A stretch of DNA of 64,000 nucleotides from positions 2,634,084 through 2,698,083 of the forward strand of contig NC_030986.1 of assembly GCF_000149955.1 (NCBI RefSeq), read 5' to 3'. This stretch comes from Fusarium oxysporum f. sp. lycopersici 4287. Its lineage: Eukaryota; Ascomycota; Sordariomycetes; Hypocreales; Nectriaceae. Position numbers and translations under genes: made by a program. This document shows, in pieces, positions 46,594-59,000 of this stretch. The notes beneath the pieces were generated by a model. That model ran no database searches and was not told where the DNA came from. It saw nothing but the letters and a program-made list of their open reading frames with translations. The stretch's first letter is position 1. Each line of letters begins with the position of its first letter.

Positions 46594-46729
46594 CTGAGAG
46601 CAAGAAAACTTCAAACATTAAGCTAGAATCAAATATTCTGAAGGCCTGCTAAGATATGCTAAACTCATTTAAGTCTTTTTGTGACCTGCCTTAGAATAGA
46701 GATCCTAAGTTTTCTTGCCTCCTCTAGGC
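46594..46729 (-). repeat. MITE-like element, copy J (well preserved)
   Basis: Reverse-oriented, with both ends recognisable: GAGAGCAAGAAAACTTCAAA at the left and ATCCTAAGTTTTCTTGCCTC at the right. The interior CATTTAAGTCTTTTTGTGAC and TTAGAATAGAGATCC is near-identical in pattern to copy E. Confidence 0.7.
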
Positions 46730-47118
46730 ACCCTATTCAAAGTCTCGAGTCTTGTTGCTCCCCTCCCCTCGAGACCTTATGACAGAGGCAGGAGACGCTA
46801 GATGCCGCCAGGGACTCGTTTGTGGAGCATGGTAGATAATGATTGATAACGCCTGAGGCATTCACTTAGTTAGCTTATGGAACTCAAAGAACCTGGGGTA
46901 ATATCATTTTTCTGGTTGGCCACTTGTGGGTGGGCCAAATGCTCCAAATTGAAAGTTCTCTCACCCACCACCTTTTCCTACCAGTACCTAGGTGCCTTAC
47001 CTTCCAAGAAACCAGCTCTAACGTGAATTTCGCGCAGAGCATAAGGTACCCACGATGCTGACATGAACCGAATTCCGATACTGTGTCCCGCGATTCGAGG
47101 AATTCCAATCCTTCGACG

Positions 47119-49389
47119 ATGCACTATCCCTCACTGTACCGACGCTCGGGTGTGTGCCCTGTCTCAAGCTCACCAAGTGGCATCTGGATCGCCAATACCC
47201 TATTAGCCCGAGCCATTGAGCGATCCCAACGCTTCGATCCGATTCCTAGCCGATGCTTGAGCTCATATGCCGGGCCTCTCGAGAGCCGACGTCGTTTGGG
47301 CAAGCGACATATGGTTGCCGTTGTACCCAATTCTCATGCTTCACCCTTTCCTTGGAGGATCGAAGTGCCCGTTAATCTCGGCGAGTGGACTTGGGAGGCT
47401 CCTGTTGCACCGAATGATCGTCATAAAAAAAGGATTGGTCTGTTCGAGCGCTTTCTCAGGAACCTCGAGGACATGGGACACGAAAAAAATACCAACCTTG
47501 CAGCTGCTACACCACCACCGGAGGCGGATCTGGTGCCCGCGGCAGTAACTCTCACATCAATAGAACAGGCCCGGGGTGATATGAACGAGCGACTCGCCAA
47601 ATTTTACAAGTTCGAAGACGAAAAAGCACTGAAGAAGATATGCGAGCCCTATGTTCTTCAAATCTTGAAGATGGTCGAGGAAAGGACGATTTCCAACGAC
47701 GACCTTATCCGGGCTCTCGATCCATTCGACGACCATCTCAGGCAACGAGCGCCGGCCAAAGTCCTCGATAATAGGGTTGCCAAACAATGGGTCTACATAA
47801 TCCACGCCATGTATCGTACCCGGACCACCTCAACTGGAGATTTGTATGGGAGCCATATTTGGCACCAGTGCCTCAAAACAATATTGCAAATGGCACCCCA
47901 GCCCTCTACGTTCCATTGCCTCGAGGAGCTACTGAGATTGATTGCTCTATACGAAAAAATACAACTAGATACATGTGACTACCTCGACCTAATGCATAAC
48001 CATAACCGACTGGAAATGGCACAGGGCGAACAATATCCTACACGACCTATATCATTCCGCCTCTTGCGCCGCAGTATGCAATTGACTCGATTAATTTCTG
48101 CCCGAGGTCTGACGCAAATGGAGACATTTGAAGCTTTGACCAAACATTGCTTCCAGTTCGTCGATGAGACCACAGACCAACGTACGTTAGCTTTTCAGCT
48201 ATTGCTGAAATTGGCGGCAGTTCCAGGTCTCAAGGCAGATGAATTCTCTACCCTCGCCGGCAATGTTCACAACATGCAAGATTGGGCAGAATCAGAAGTT
48301 TGGCAATTCATGGCTATTCGTCTTATGAGCACGACGCAGGGAGGAATACGGCCTGAGCAATTATACAAATGGATTACCGGGCCTACACAGTTACACTGCT
48401 GGGCAGCAATGCTTCAGGACTCTCGTCATAGCGAAACCAAGAAACGCATAGCGAACTTGAGGGCGCTTACACATACCAGTGAAACCTTTGGACGCCTTGA
48501 TACATTGATCAAGTCGATTCGACTGGCGAGCGATCATCATGGGATTATAAAAGATATGATGAAGATGGAGAAAGACCCGTATTGTGCCGTCATGCTTTGG
48601 GAATCATATAACGCAGGAGCGTCAGTTAAGCATAAATTCCCTTGGTACATGTGGGCACGACATGCAGAAGCCATAGTAACGCATCCGGACCTACCACCAG
48701 ACCTCATCTGGCAGATCGCTGAATTTTGCTCATCAAAGACTGCTACCCGGCTGAAAGCCCCCATCGTACGGAATCTTGTGTTTATGATGGACTTCCTGGA
48801 AGAGATATGTCAGCTCTACATGAAGAAACCCGGCCTGACAACCCGACAGCGCCTAAGATATATTGAGACCGCAATCAATTGGGGCAAAAGGACTGGACAG
48901 CATATGTCACAGCCCGCGATACAAATTCTAGCTGAGATTCTGCTTCAAGATCTCGAGGAGGGTAAGATGGGCCGCAAGACACGGCTTCGATATTTGGTCA
49001 AAAAGATTAGGCATTTCTATGGAAAAGAGCAGGCAGCAAAGGTTGCCGTCTCACTTGATGGGTGGAGATGGACCAACAGGCGTAGAAGGGGGGAGATGCC
49101 ACGAATGCCAGCGCCAACGAGGAAGGCGCATTTCAAATCAGAAGAACCGACCAAGGAGCTCCTAGAAGATTCAATGCAACTAACTCTGGAAGAGAGCCTG
49201 AAAAGACCCCTTCGACAAGCATGGGAGCAGACCCTGCCACCCATCGGACGAGTTAGGTACGACATCGAGAGCAAGGAAACACGAGAAGACGACGACAACA
49301 GGGTGGAAGATGAACGTACTTTGGAATCTATCATGAAGGCTCAACGACGAAAGGCAGAGGCCAACTCCGCGATAGGTTCAAGCTTTTAG
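47119..49389 (+). CDS. Unrecognised helical protein, possibly mitochondrial
   Basis: A single intronless frame of 756 residues from the ATG at 47119; the frame extends upstream only to a GTG. I do not recognise a family. The first 70 residues are rich in Arg, Ser and hydrophobic residues with almost no acidic ones (MHYPSLYRRSGVCPVSSSPS, then SRCLSSYAGPLESRRRLGKR), as in mitochondrial presequences. Residues from about 140 to 620 look like repeated helix pairs, for example ISFRLLRRSMQLTRLISARG, AFQLLLKLAAVPGLKADEFS and MKMEKDPYCAVMLWESYNAG. This resembles PPR-like or other alpha-solenoid proteins that handle organellar RNA, but no clear 35-residue register was established. The C-terminal 130 residues are charged. 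Two overlapping upstream start codons (47055 and 47063) may limit translation. Confidence 0.6.
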   Translation: MHYPSLYRRSGVCPVSSSPSGIWIANTLLARAIERSQRFDPIPSRCLSSYAGPLESRRRLGKRHMVAVVPNSHASPFPWRIEVPVNLGEWTWEAPVAPNDRHKKRIGLFERFLRNLEDMGHEKNTNLAAATPPPEADLVPAAVTLTSIEQARGDMNERLAKFYKFEDEKALKKICEPYVLQILKMVEERTISNDDLIRALDPFDDHLRQRAPAKVLDNRVAKQWVYIIHAMYRTRTTSTGDLYGSHIWHQCLKTILQMAPQPSTFHCLEELLRLIALYEKIQLDTCDYLDLMHNHNRLEMAQGEQYPTRPISFRLLRRSMQLTRLISARGLTQMETFEALTKHCFQFVDETTDQRTLAFQLLLKLAAVPGLKADEFSTLAGNVHNMQDWAESEVWQFMAIRLMSTTQGGIRPEQLYKWITGPTQLHCWAAMLQDSRHSETKKRIANLRALTHTSETFGRLDTLIKSIRLASDHHGIIKDMMKMEKDPYCAVMLWESYNAGASVKHKFPWYMWARHAEAIVTHPDLPPDLIWQIAEFCSSKTATRLKAPIVRNLVFMMDFLEEICQLYMKKPGLTTRQRLRYIETAINWGKRTGQHMSQPAIQILAEILLQDLEEGKMGRKTRLRYLVKKIRHFYGKEQAAKVAVSLDGWRWTNRRRRGEMPRMPAPTRKAHFKSEEPTKELLEDSMQLTLEESLKRPLRQAWEQTLPPIGRVRYDIESKETREDDDNRVEDERTLESIMKAQRRKAEANSAIGSSF

Positions 49390-50085
49390 GTAATGCATGA
49401 TGTGGTTCTTGTTAACATATAATACCCCAAGGAGAGAAGAAGAAAGAGTATTCCATCAATTTTGATGAGAAAAGTTTAAAAACGCTCAGCGCCTCGTGAA
49501 CATAGGTCCATGTGGAACTTGGCAGAACCCATAGCCCCGAAGAATAAAGGAACGAATACGAACATAGAATCGCCCATGCGGCAGTAGACAGCTTTTGATA
49601 CGCATGCCTGACAATCTTTTTAGGGATAATAGATAATTTGGATTGATGTGATGCAAGGCAACTTGCAAGAACAAATCAAAAGACGTATCAGACTATTGAC
49701 GAAGAAATCATGAGACCGTGTCATTATCAAATCTAATTTACAGATGGAATTCAATAGATACTGCAAATCTCCGGCGTCCATACATTAAATGTCATTACAG
49801 ACACAAATAAATAGCACAAGAAAAGCAAGAAAATATCATAAGACGTGTGAAATCGAAGAAGATTGAACCGCCCTTGATCAACCCACGCATGACGTGAAAA
49901 GGAGATAGGAAAAGCAAAACATAAAACATAAAACTGAGAACGTGAGACCCTTTCCCCTTTCATGCCCAGACCAGAAACAAACAAAGGAAATCCTCGCTAG
50001 TAATGCGTTTGTCCCCAGAATTCCAAAGCCCAAAACACCGCCTATATCCTTTTCCCAAGTGGTATCTTCCCATATCCTGTATCCC
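49390..50085. other. Convergent intergenic region
   Basis: 3' flanks of the gene at 47119-49389 (+) and of the giant gene (-). Frames of up to 77 codons without features. No gene supported. Confidence 0.55.
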
Positions 50086-53000
50086 TTAATCTACATAATC
50101 TACCTCAGTTTGACCCATTGTCTCAGTCACAAGACTAATATGACTCCGAGCGCCGATGGAAGTGCTCCCACCATCACTTGCGCCACCGAACAGACCCTTG
50201 GAGCGGGGCACAAGAACCTGTGCAGGGCATACCACTATCTCTTCGTCGCCCTTACCATTATCATCTCCCTTTTTGACGACAAGTGGGAAAAGCACAACCC
50301 GAACAATGGCACCTTGTGCCTCAAGGTCTTCATTTGAGGTTGTAATGCTGCCGCTTCGTTCGTTCATCATTGATGCGTTGAATTGAACTGTCGCGGTAAG
50401 TTCACCGTCCGCGTCGTATTCAGGGCGCAAAGGCGGCAGCATCATATATTCAGCTTTTTGCGTCCGCATCTCGATCGAGAGACCAACGGCCTCTCTCATG
50501 ACACGTCGTAGCTGAGATTGAATTTGATCTTCCAAGTTCGACGGTGGTGGGAGGATCTTACACAGTGTTTGGAAGATGGCCTGAACAACAGCCTCTGTAT
50601 CCAGATCACGTTGACGCTTGAAACTTTCGCGCTTCGCCAGTAAAGTCAAGGTAACGGCGCGCCATTGGCGTACCGCTTCGATAGGGCCGACTTCGGTCAG
50701 CAGCTTCTCCAGTGACTTAAGCTTCTGTCTCTGCTCTCTATCCATGCCAAAAAGATAGCGAGTAAAGACAAATTCCCAAACCATGTTCATGGTCATGGAC
50801 ATGAAGATATCGCGTCTCTTCACACGGTCCCGGAGATAAACGTCGACGTCGGATCCATCAAGTACGGCGTTGTCGAGTCGATCAATTGTCTTCTCATCAT
50901 TTATCTCGCTTGTTAAGCGGCAGGCGCGCATATCAGAGAATTTGGAGAACCGAAGCACCCATTGCTGAACATGGGAACAAAGTTGCTGGCAACGATGGTC
51001 GAAATGATCCTCATCGCGGATGTTGAGAAAATGGTCGTCGCCAGCCTTGGCTTCTAAAATCTGGCGCTGAAGGTCACGAATTTTCTCTTTGGCAGAATCA
51101 AGTTTGGCGCGAAGCTCGGCAATTTCTGCGTCCTTTGCTTCAAGAGACTGTTCAGTGTTGCCTTTCTCGCGTCGAGCTTCTTCTAGCTCACGCGCGACAG
51201 CGGCATTGCGACTCTCAAGATCAGTTACACGGCCATTGTCTTTGCTTGCAAGCTCGGCGTTGGCGCTTGCAAGACCGTCGTTAACTTCTGTAAGTCTAGA
51301 GACTTCGTTCTGAAGAAATTGTAATGACTGCTTGAGATTGTCGATTTCAACATCGCGATCGGCTAAACTGCTGGCAGCTCGTTGACTAAGGCTCGTCTCA
51401 GCCATAGCGCGGGCTTCTGTGAGCATTCGGTTCTCGGCCATTAGCTGCTCGACCTTATTCTCGAGTTCGAGAACCTGCATGCTTTGTCGGCGGCGCATGC
51501 TGTGTGGCCGGGTTGGTGACCGGGGTGAGCCGATGCGACCCTCACCGAAGCCATCCTTTGTTATTGTTAGTGCCATATTACATTAGGATAAAAATTGGTG
51601 ATAGACTTACATAGACGTCGGCCATGTCCTTGGCACGGGCGCGACCCTCATTTGCGACAGGCGTGGAACTGATGGGTGCGGCGGCGGTGGTGTTTTGTTG
51701 ACGTAGAGCCCGCAAATCACTGCTCATTCGCTTGTCAACACGGCGGAGCGGTGGTGTGGGGGTGCCTGACGAGCGGTTGATGCCTGGGCTATCAGGCCTC
51801 AACTTAAGCGGCTCCGGGGTCCGACGCCGAGAGAGGCTGGTGTTAGAGACAGTTCGACGTCCGGAACCCTCGAGACGAGGTGTTGACCGACGAGAAGGAG
51901 TGGCATTGTCTGAAGCGCTTCTCTGACCAGAAACTGATGATGAAATCGGGTTGGAATTCGTAGTCGGAATTGGAATTGGTGTTGAAGGCTCAGGTCCTCG
52001 TAGGGCTGCCGCTAAACCCGCACCCGCTGCAACGGCGGCGACTGCCGTGCCAGCTGGAGTTAGAGCCCCATATTGTTTCTTCTTTTCTGGCTCCGGTGTT
52101 GGTCCAGGTACTGCAGGCTCTCGCAACACCGGTGTGCCTCGCGGAGATCGACGAAGTCTTCGCTCGCTCGGTGGATCGGGAGTTTGCAAGACCGCGCGGT
52201 CTGCAACTGGCTGTATCTGACTTTCCCTTTCAGCCCAGTCTTCGGTATGCGCTCCACTGTCGCGTGAAGCCTCTTGACTAGCAGGTTTGCTTCGCCTTAG
52301 AGTTGCTACCTCCCCTCCAAATCCGCTGTCACGATGTGCCTCTTCACTCAGGCGTCTACTTCGTCTCTGGAAGCTCAATGCTTCACCAACAGGAGCGCTG
52401 TCGCGTTTGGCTTTTGGTGTTGAGAATGCATCCTTGGCTGGCTCAACTTCGGCCTCGGGAACCTCTGGGACTGGCTCCAAGAGTCTGCTTGGTGATCGTC
52501 GTAGATCACTAATGTCCGATTCCGATCCCACCTGTGGTGTAAATGTCTTGCTGTCCTCTCGTAACAGACCGCTTTTAGGCTCCTCAACGTCAGATCCACG
52601 ACGAAGAAGAGGCTGGGGGGAGCTTCTCAACAGCTCCAACTCTCCTTTGCCAAGCACCGGACTTTCCATCGTGTCTGACGTTTCTGCATATAACTGCCGC
52701 GAAGTTGATTTGCGCTCTTTCTTCGGGTTTGTTGAAGGACCTTCAGATGTGCCACGAACTTCCGATGTTCCCTCGTAGCTCTCCGAGCGCCTACTCTTTC
52801 CTGGCGCATCGAACAACATCTCATGAACAGACGATGTGACATTGTTTGTCTTTCTTGAAGCTTTTGGTTTTCTCTCTGCCAGTTCGCTTTTGTCTTTAGC
52901 ATCTGTAACAATGTCACGATGCCTTTCCTTGTGGTCAGCACTACCACTAGCGAAGTTTTTTTCTGGTTTCTTCCTCCTCGCATCCTGGACTTCTCGGTGC

Positions 53001-56000
53001 GTCGGGGTTTCTCCCTGTGTCCTTTTGTCAATATCTTTCGCAGTTAATTTGGTGTCATTTGAGCCTTTTGTTGCTGCTTCCACATCATTTTGCGGTTCCT
53101 TGTTCCTTTCTTCCACTGTCTCATCCCTGCTTTTGGGTTTCTTTTCTTCTTGTCTTGCGCCTTTACTCTTGTCGCCTTCTGTCCAGTCCCCGAACATGGC
53201 AGAGCTGAACGTTGCGGCAGTGGCTGCAATCATTCCAGCAAATGTCGATGTACTGGGCTTGCTAGATTTATGCAGGTCTGGTGCATCTTTCGAAACGTCC
53301 GAGGTGGCGGCTGTAGCCTCTGGAGGCTGACCCGTAGGTTCTTTTACGGCTTGTGGGCTCGCATCAGGAGATCCTTTCGGAAATATGGAAGTCAACTCGG
53401 ATTCTCTTAGGGTCCTCTTTCCCTCTTTTGCATCGAAGTTTTGTTGTGATGATGATCTGTCAGTCTCTTTCAGCTGTGTTGCCTCATTTACAAGTGAAAA
53501 CTGAGCATCTCGATCAATGGCAGATGCATGTTCCGATGAGACTGATGGTCCAGAGGATCTCGCTTCCAAGCCTAACTTCCGGGCTTTCTTCATTTGTTTC
53601 TTCGACAACTTGTCAATAGATTTGATGTCACGCAGCTCTGTCGCTGTCGCAGTCAAACTTGATGGCCCATTGGAGTGACTGCTTCTCTCTTCAGAGGTCA
53701 TGCCTCTAGAGCGTGCATCTCCACTCGATTTTATCTCCTCCGACCAAGCCGTAATGGAATGACTCGTGGAAGCTGGCGTCATCTCCGTATCCTCGTCCAC
53801 TGTATCATGTACAAGTGTAGTTGCGGGGATATGTCGCAGGGTGGGAGTTGTCACAGGGGATTCTGGGGCTATGTGACCATCTTTTGTCGGAGCAGGAGCG
53901 ATATCACTTGTTCCAGGACCTGATGCAACTTGAACGGCTGTATCTGGCTGACTTTCCATTACCAATTCGGGCTGAAAAGGCTTGGCATGGATTAGGTCAC
54001 CGTCCTGTGGCGGCTTGTCTGTTTCTTCTTTATTCCCAGGTTCCGTCTTGACCAGTATTGGCCGTAAATCATCTAACACTTCCGTTGTCGCAAGCTCTTT
54101 GGAAACTGGGGCATTCGGTTCTGAGAGAAGGTAGTTATTGACAGGATCGCCAGAAACAACTTGATTAGATAGCATTCCTTGATTCCTTTCTCTTGCTGCT
54201 TCGATAGATCCATGATCCGTTTGCTTCTGCTTCTTTTTCTTTTGGGCCAACTTTACGAGCGGATCTCCTGCGGCAGCAGGTGAAGGTTCAGAGAGTTGTC
54301 TTGGCGAGGGCCCAACAGATGCATTTGCCTCAACCTGCGCCAGCGACGGCCCGCCTTTGCTAAAAGCAGATGATTCGCCTGTCGATGTTGGGGGACTTTG
54401 TGCAGTTTTGACAGTGGGGTTTCCAGTACCAAAATCTTGAAGGAGGACATCCGCTTCTTCCTTCTCGGCGACAGTTAAATCAACAACAGGGTCGTCCCTG
54501 TACTTGTTTTCAAGGTGTTGCTTTCCTTCTGTGGCCTGATGCGGTGCCTGATCGGTCCCCGGGGCCTCGGGCACAAGTGAGAGGTTTGGCATAACTTCTT
54601 GGGCCCTATCATCAAGTTTTGAATCATCCAGAGTCGACTTGCTGTTAGAAGCTCGGGGGAACTCGGTGCGCGTCCGGCTTGCTAGCTCTGGGGAAGCTTT
54701 CTCTTCTGTGGTCAACGTCTCAGAAGCGTAGCCCGTCTTTATGTTCTTGTCATTCTGGAAATGCGGTGTGGTTGAGTCTTCCATCTGAGCAGCTTCCTCA
54801 ACTTGGTTTGATGGTACATTTGATTCGTCAGGCACAGCGGGGTGACAGTTACTCTCGATCTCAGTTGCGGCTGTCATAGGCTTTACCCCGTATGGTGGTT
54901 CTGGCTCCGGGAAGGCATCGCCCGACTTGGCTGGTGCTGCTCTGTTATCAATCCCAACCTGGTCAGTGGTTGGAAGTCCAGTTCCTGGCTGGGTTTCATG
55001 AGGATCGTTCAACATTGCATCAGCAGGCGTTGGCTGGTTTTGAATTTCCTGTTGTGTTTGGGCATCGTCCAAGACTGCACAGTTTTTGTTGACATCGCTT
55101 AGTACGAGAGGAGCAGTGTTTGAATTCGGCTTCGGCTGCTTCTTCTGTTCTTCCTTCTCTGGGAGTATGGCATTCTCATCGCCTGGCCTGATACCGACAA
55201 GATCTTCCTGGAACAGCTCAGCTTGTGCATCAAATGGAGAAACATCTAAGGTGTCGTTTCTTGAATCAGGGATATCTGTCGCTGATCGCGTTGTGGCATC
55301 GTGCCGAGGTTCTGTTGACTCGAACTCCAGATCCTTCAAGGTTGTGAGTGTGCCTATGTGCATAGATTCATCAGACTCTTTGACAGAAACGACTCGTAGG
55401 CCAGAGTTTCCTTCTGTGTCCAGATGGGACCTGGAAACCTCAACTGAGTTATCAGCGTTACTAAGTTCAGCCAAATCAAAGCTCATCGCTTGTTTGGGGG
55501 GTTCTTGTGGAACGTCAGGTGCTGGATGGTCGATCATGGTTGGGGAGTGATCTGTTGATGGAGCGAATGTAACCGCACTATACTTGTCCCAGGACCTGCC
55601 GTCAATTTGATGCTTTTGAACAAGCTCAGCAGAAAGAAGGCAAGCTTCGTGGTCCGTCTCAGCCCTAGTAGAATTGGCTGGCTCATCGCTGTAGACGAAA
55701 CTCTCTGCTGGAACAAGGGCAGGCTCATCGTGTTCCCTGGTTTCCTTGGTCTCCTCTGGCAAAAAGTCAGATGCTAGAACTGGTGCCACTTCATCACTGG
55801 CTTCACGTGTTTCCTGTTGTGACAGCGTCTCTACGGCACATCTAGCGCTGACAAGACCCGCATCGATCTCTGGAATATCTTTGGACGAGTGCTCCAAATC
55901 TGGAGGTGTTTGGCTAGTGAGCTGCTCTGTTTTCACTTCTTGATTCGGCTTGCTCTGCGGCGGTGATTCCCATTTTGACGCGATAGTTGATGGAATTGGC

Positions 56001-59000
56001 ACGCCATCGCTTCCCGGCTCCTGTTTGTTTGCATTCTCAGTCAGCAGAGAGCCATGAACGTCTTCCTGCATATTAGACGCGTGTTGATCCTTTCCAGAAA
56101 ACACGGGTGTCTCTGCTATGATTTGTGTCTCGGTCAAAGCCTGAACTTCGTCGTCCGTCTTTGTGTCGCTGCTCGGTTCCCTCTTGGTTTGTTGCATCGG
56201 AGAAGGTCCAGTATCACCATCCAGCGGCTTTTGTTGATCAAGCTCAGTCTCGCGGATTGATCGTGTCTCAGGTGCAGGTGCTGCGTCTGCGAGAAAGCCC
56301 TTGTGGATGCCATCATTGCGAACCTCGAAGGTCGTTTTCTTCCCAACATTGTCTTTACTAGTAGATGTCCTTGGCGCCTCCAGATCTTGCGCAAGTTGTC
56401 CACCACTATTGTCACTAACTGATTCGATTTGAGATATAGGAGGGCTAGTTTCGGACACAAGTTCGGGCAGAGGTTTGCCAATTGAGTGAGTCGGTTCAAA
56501 AGAAGGCTGAATGATTGGGTCGAGACCCATCTTTCTTAACTTCTTTTTCATCTTCTTCCTGTCCTTAGAAGGAATGGCTGCCCACTCCTCGGCGGTAAAC
56601 TCATTCTCAGCTTGCCGAGGGCCTGAGGAATGAGGATGTTCATCACCTGTAGTGTCCATCAGCTGGTTTGGAGAATCAGGCGAAATCGACCCTGGTATTT
56701 GTCGAGACCGTGGATTCGCCGTCGCGAGACCCTCGGCCACTTGGTTCTCATCGGCCTCATTGACTGGTTCGGAATCTTGGACGCCTACACCATCCAATGA
56801 TTTGAGTTTGCGATGAGAAATAGCAAGCTCATGAGATGGTGCAGAAGAAGATTCTTCATGTTGAGATTCGGAAGAGGGTTTTGTTGTCCTCTCCTTCGTA
56901 GACTGATCTTGTTCCTCATTTTCTATGTCGACAGCAATCTGAAGAGGGATCATTGATTTGGATTCTGCGGCAGATACAGGGGAATCAGAGGCTCCCAAGC
57001 CTGCCCTTGGGTCAGACGTGGATGCAGCAGTAATTACGGAGTTTGCTGGAGGATTTGCAGGTGTCATCAATTCATGAACGACTGCGAGGTTTGGAGCGAT
57101 GTCGACGTCAGCGGGTTTGCTTGGCTCCTCCACCTGGTCGACATTTTCATTGAGAGCCTCCTGCTTGTTTTTATTCTTTTTCTTTTTCTTCAACTTCTTT
57201 TTCTCTGCTGGAGACAAACTTTCAAAGGCCTCAGTCATGCCGTGGTCAGGGTCTGCTGAATTCTCTAAAAAGAAAGAAGTAGCTGTAGGTGCTCTCTTTG
57301 GACTGGAAGCATCGGTAACCTTTTGAACGGTGAGCGGGATCGGTGGAGTATGCGACTGTTCATGAGCCTGTTGAGAGGTTGAGTTCGGCAACTTGGGCTG
57401 GGCGGGAATATCTGACGCTTGTTCAGTGGTGTCTGGCGGTGAAGGGTGGTCCTCGAAAGACTCTATGCCCAGGGGGGGTTGTTCAACTGCCTTCGTTGCA
57501 ATCTGCTGTGGTGAGGAGGTGAAGACATCATAGGCAACGGTATCAGAAGCAGCTGTGTTTGTGACACTGAGTTCCCGGTTATGATCTGGTTTGCCTTCTT
57601 TGAGACCATGTAGAATATCAGTGTTTCCACTGACGGAGTCGAGCTCCGAATAGGGGTTTGCAGAAGCTCCAGAAAGCTGCGGAATAGACTCAATATTATC
57701 ATCAGTTGCTTGTCCAGGGGCAATTTCATCCGCAGATCCGAGAGGTGCGCCTGTCGATATATTCTCATTTGACAAAGAAGACTCGAGCACCATGGAAGCA
57801 GCAGCTTCCTCAGATAGGCTGACATATGTGCTGTCTGTCGTATCATTCTTTATTTCGAAAGAGAGCGAGGGATCTTGAATGAGCTCTTCCGTGAGATTTG
57901 GCTTGGCTGCGACATCGGCCTCTTTGTCCGCCTCAAATTTTGAGCCACAGACCTCAATCGTTTCAACATGTTCTTTGAGTGTCTGTCTTGGTAGAGCCCA
58001 AGATTCTAATGAAGCATCAATTTCCACCACGCTCTTCTGCTCAATTGCACTATTAGTAATTGGGCCTTTACCAAAATTAGCGACTTGATCCTCAGTATCA
58101 ACCTCCGGCGCAGGAACAATGATATCCTGTCCAGGGGCTGTCTGTTGCTTAGACTCAAGGTGTGATCCCTGAATACCGGCATCAGCTTCAGGCTTGGCAA
58201 TAGCTTGTCCAGTCGGAGAGTGAATATTGGTGTTGTCCAGAGATTGAGTCTCATTTTTGGACTCAGATTCAGCTTCAATGACGGGCTCAATTATAGGTAC
58301 AATCTCCTCAATCTCCGGGAGTCCTTCTTTCTCATTCTTAAAGTCAGGCTCTGGATCTGCCTCGGTAGAGCTTTGGGCAACAGGTTCGGATTGAACCTGG
58401 GGCTTTGGTTCAGATTCCAATCCAGTTTCAGCCGATGGTTCCGATGGTACCTCTTCAGAGGCTCCGGTTTCCTTGGGCGTCTGTGGTTTGGATGAGGAGT
58501 CCAAGGCAGCCAGAGCCTTGACTTTCTTCAACTTCTTGATCTGTTTTTTTGACAAGCCTGCAAATTCCTTATTGTCTTCTAGTTCCTGTCCCGGTTCCGA
58601 TTCCGGCTCCAGCTTCGTCCCGGACCCGACAGAGGCTTCAAGATCGCCAGCTATGCTCGTGTCCTCCTTCCGTTTTGTACCCTCTGTAGATCCTTGGCTC
58701 TGGGCCTTATCCACGGCGGCGGCGGCGACGTCCTGCTTTTCCGGATCCGGAATCGTCTCCGGCTCCGTTGGACGGTTGGTCTCGGGGTCCTGCAGGATTT
58801 CAAAATCGTTGTCTTTAGCCTTCTTCTTTTGGTCGGTCTGGGATTGACTGAGGCTAAACCCACCCCGCTCGTCTTCAGGACCAGCTGGTTCTTCGCTTGG
58901 AAGCTCTCCGGAATTACCGGTATCTGGTACATTGATATGATCGGCTGGAGGAGTTATTTTATCCTCCAAAGGAACCGCTGTGTCAGGTGTCTCGTTTTCA

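Larger units (their letters stand above)
45977..47118. other. Divergent intergenic region with two MITE-like copies
   Basis: Promoters of the Vezatin-type gene (-) and of the gene at 47119 (+). Copies I and J of the repeat abut each other at 46488-46729. No supported gene. Confidence 0.6.
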
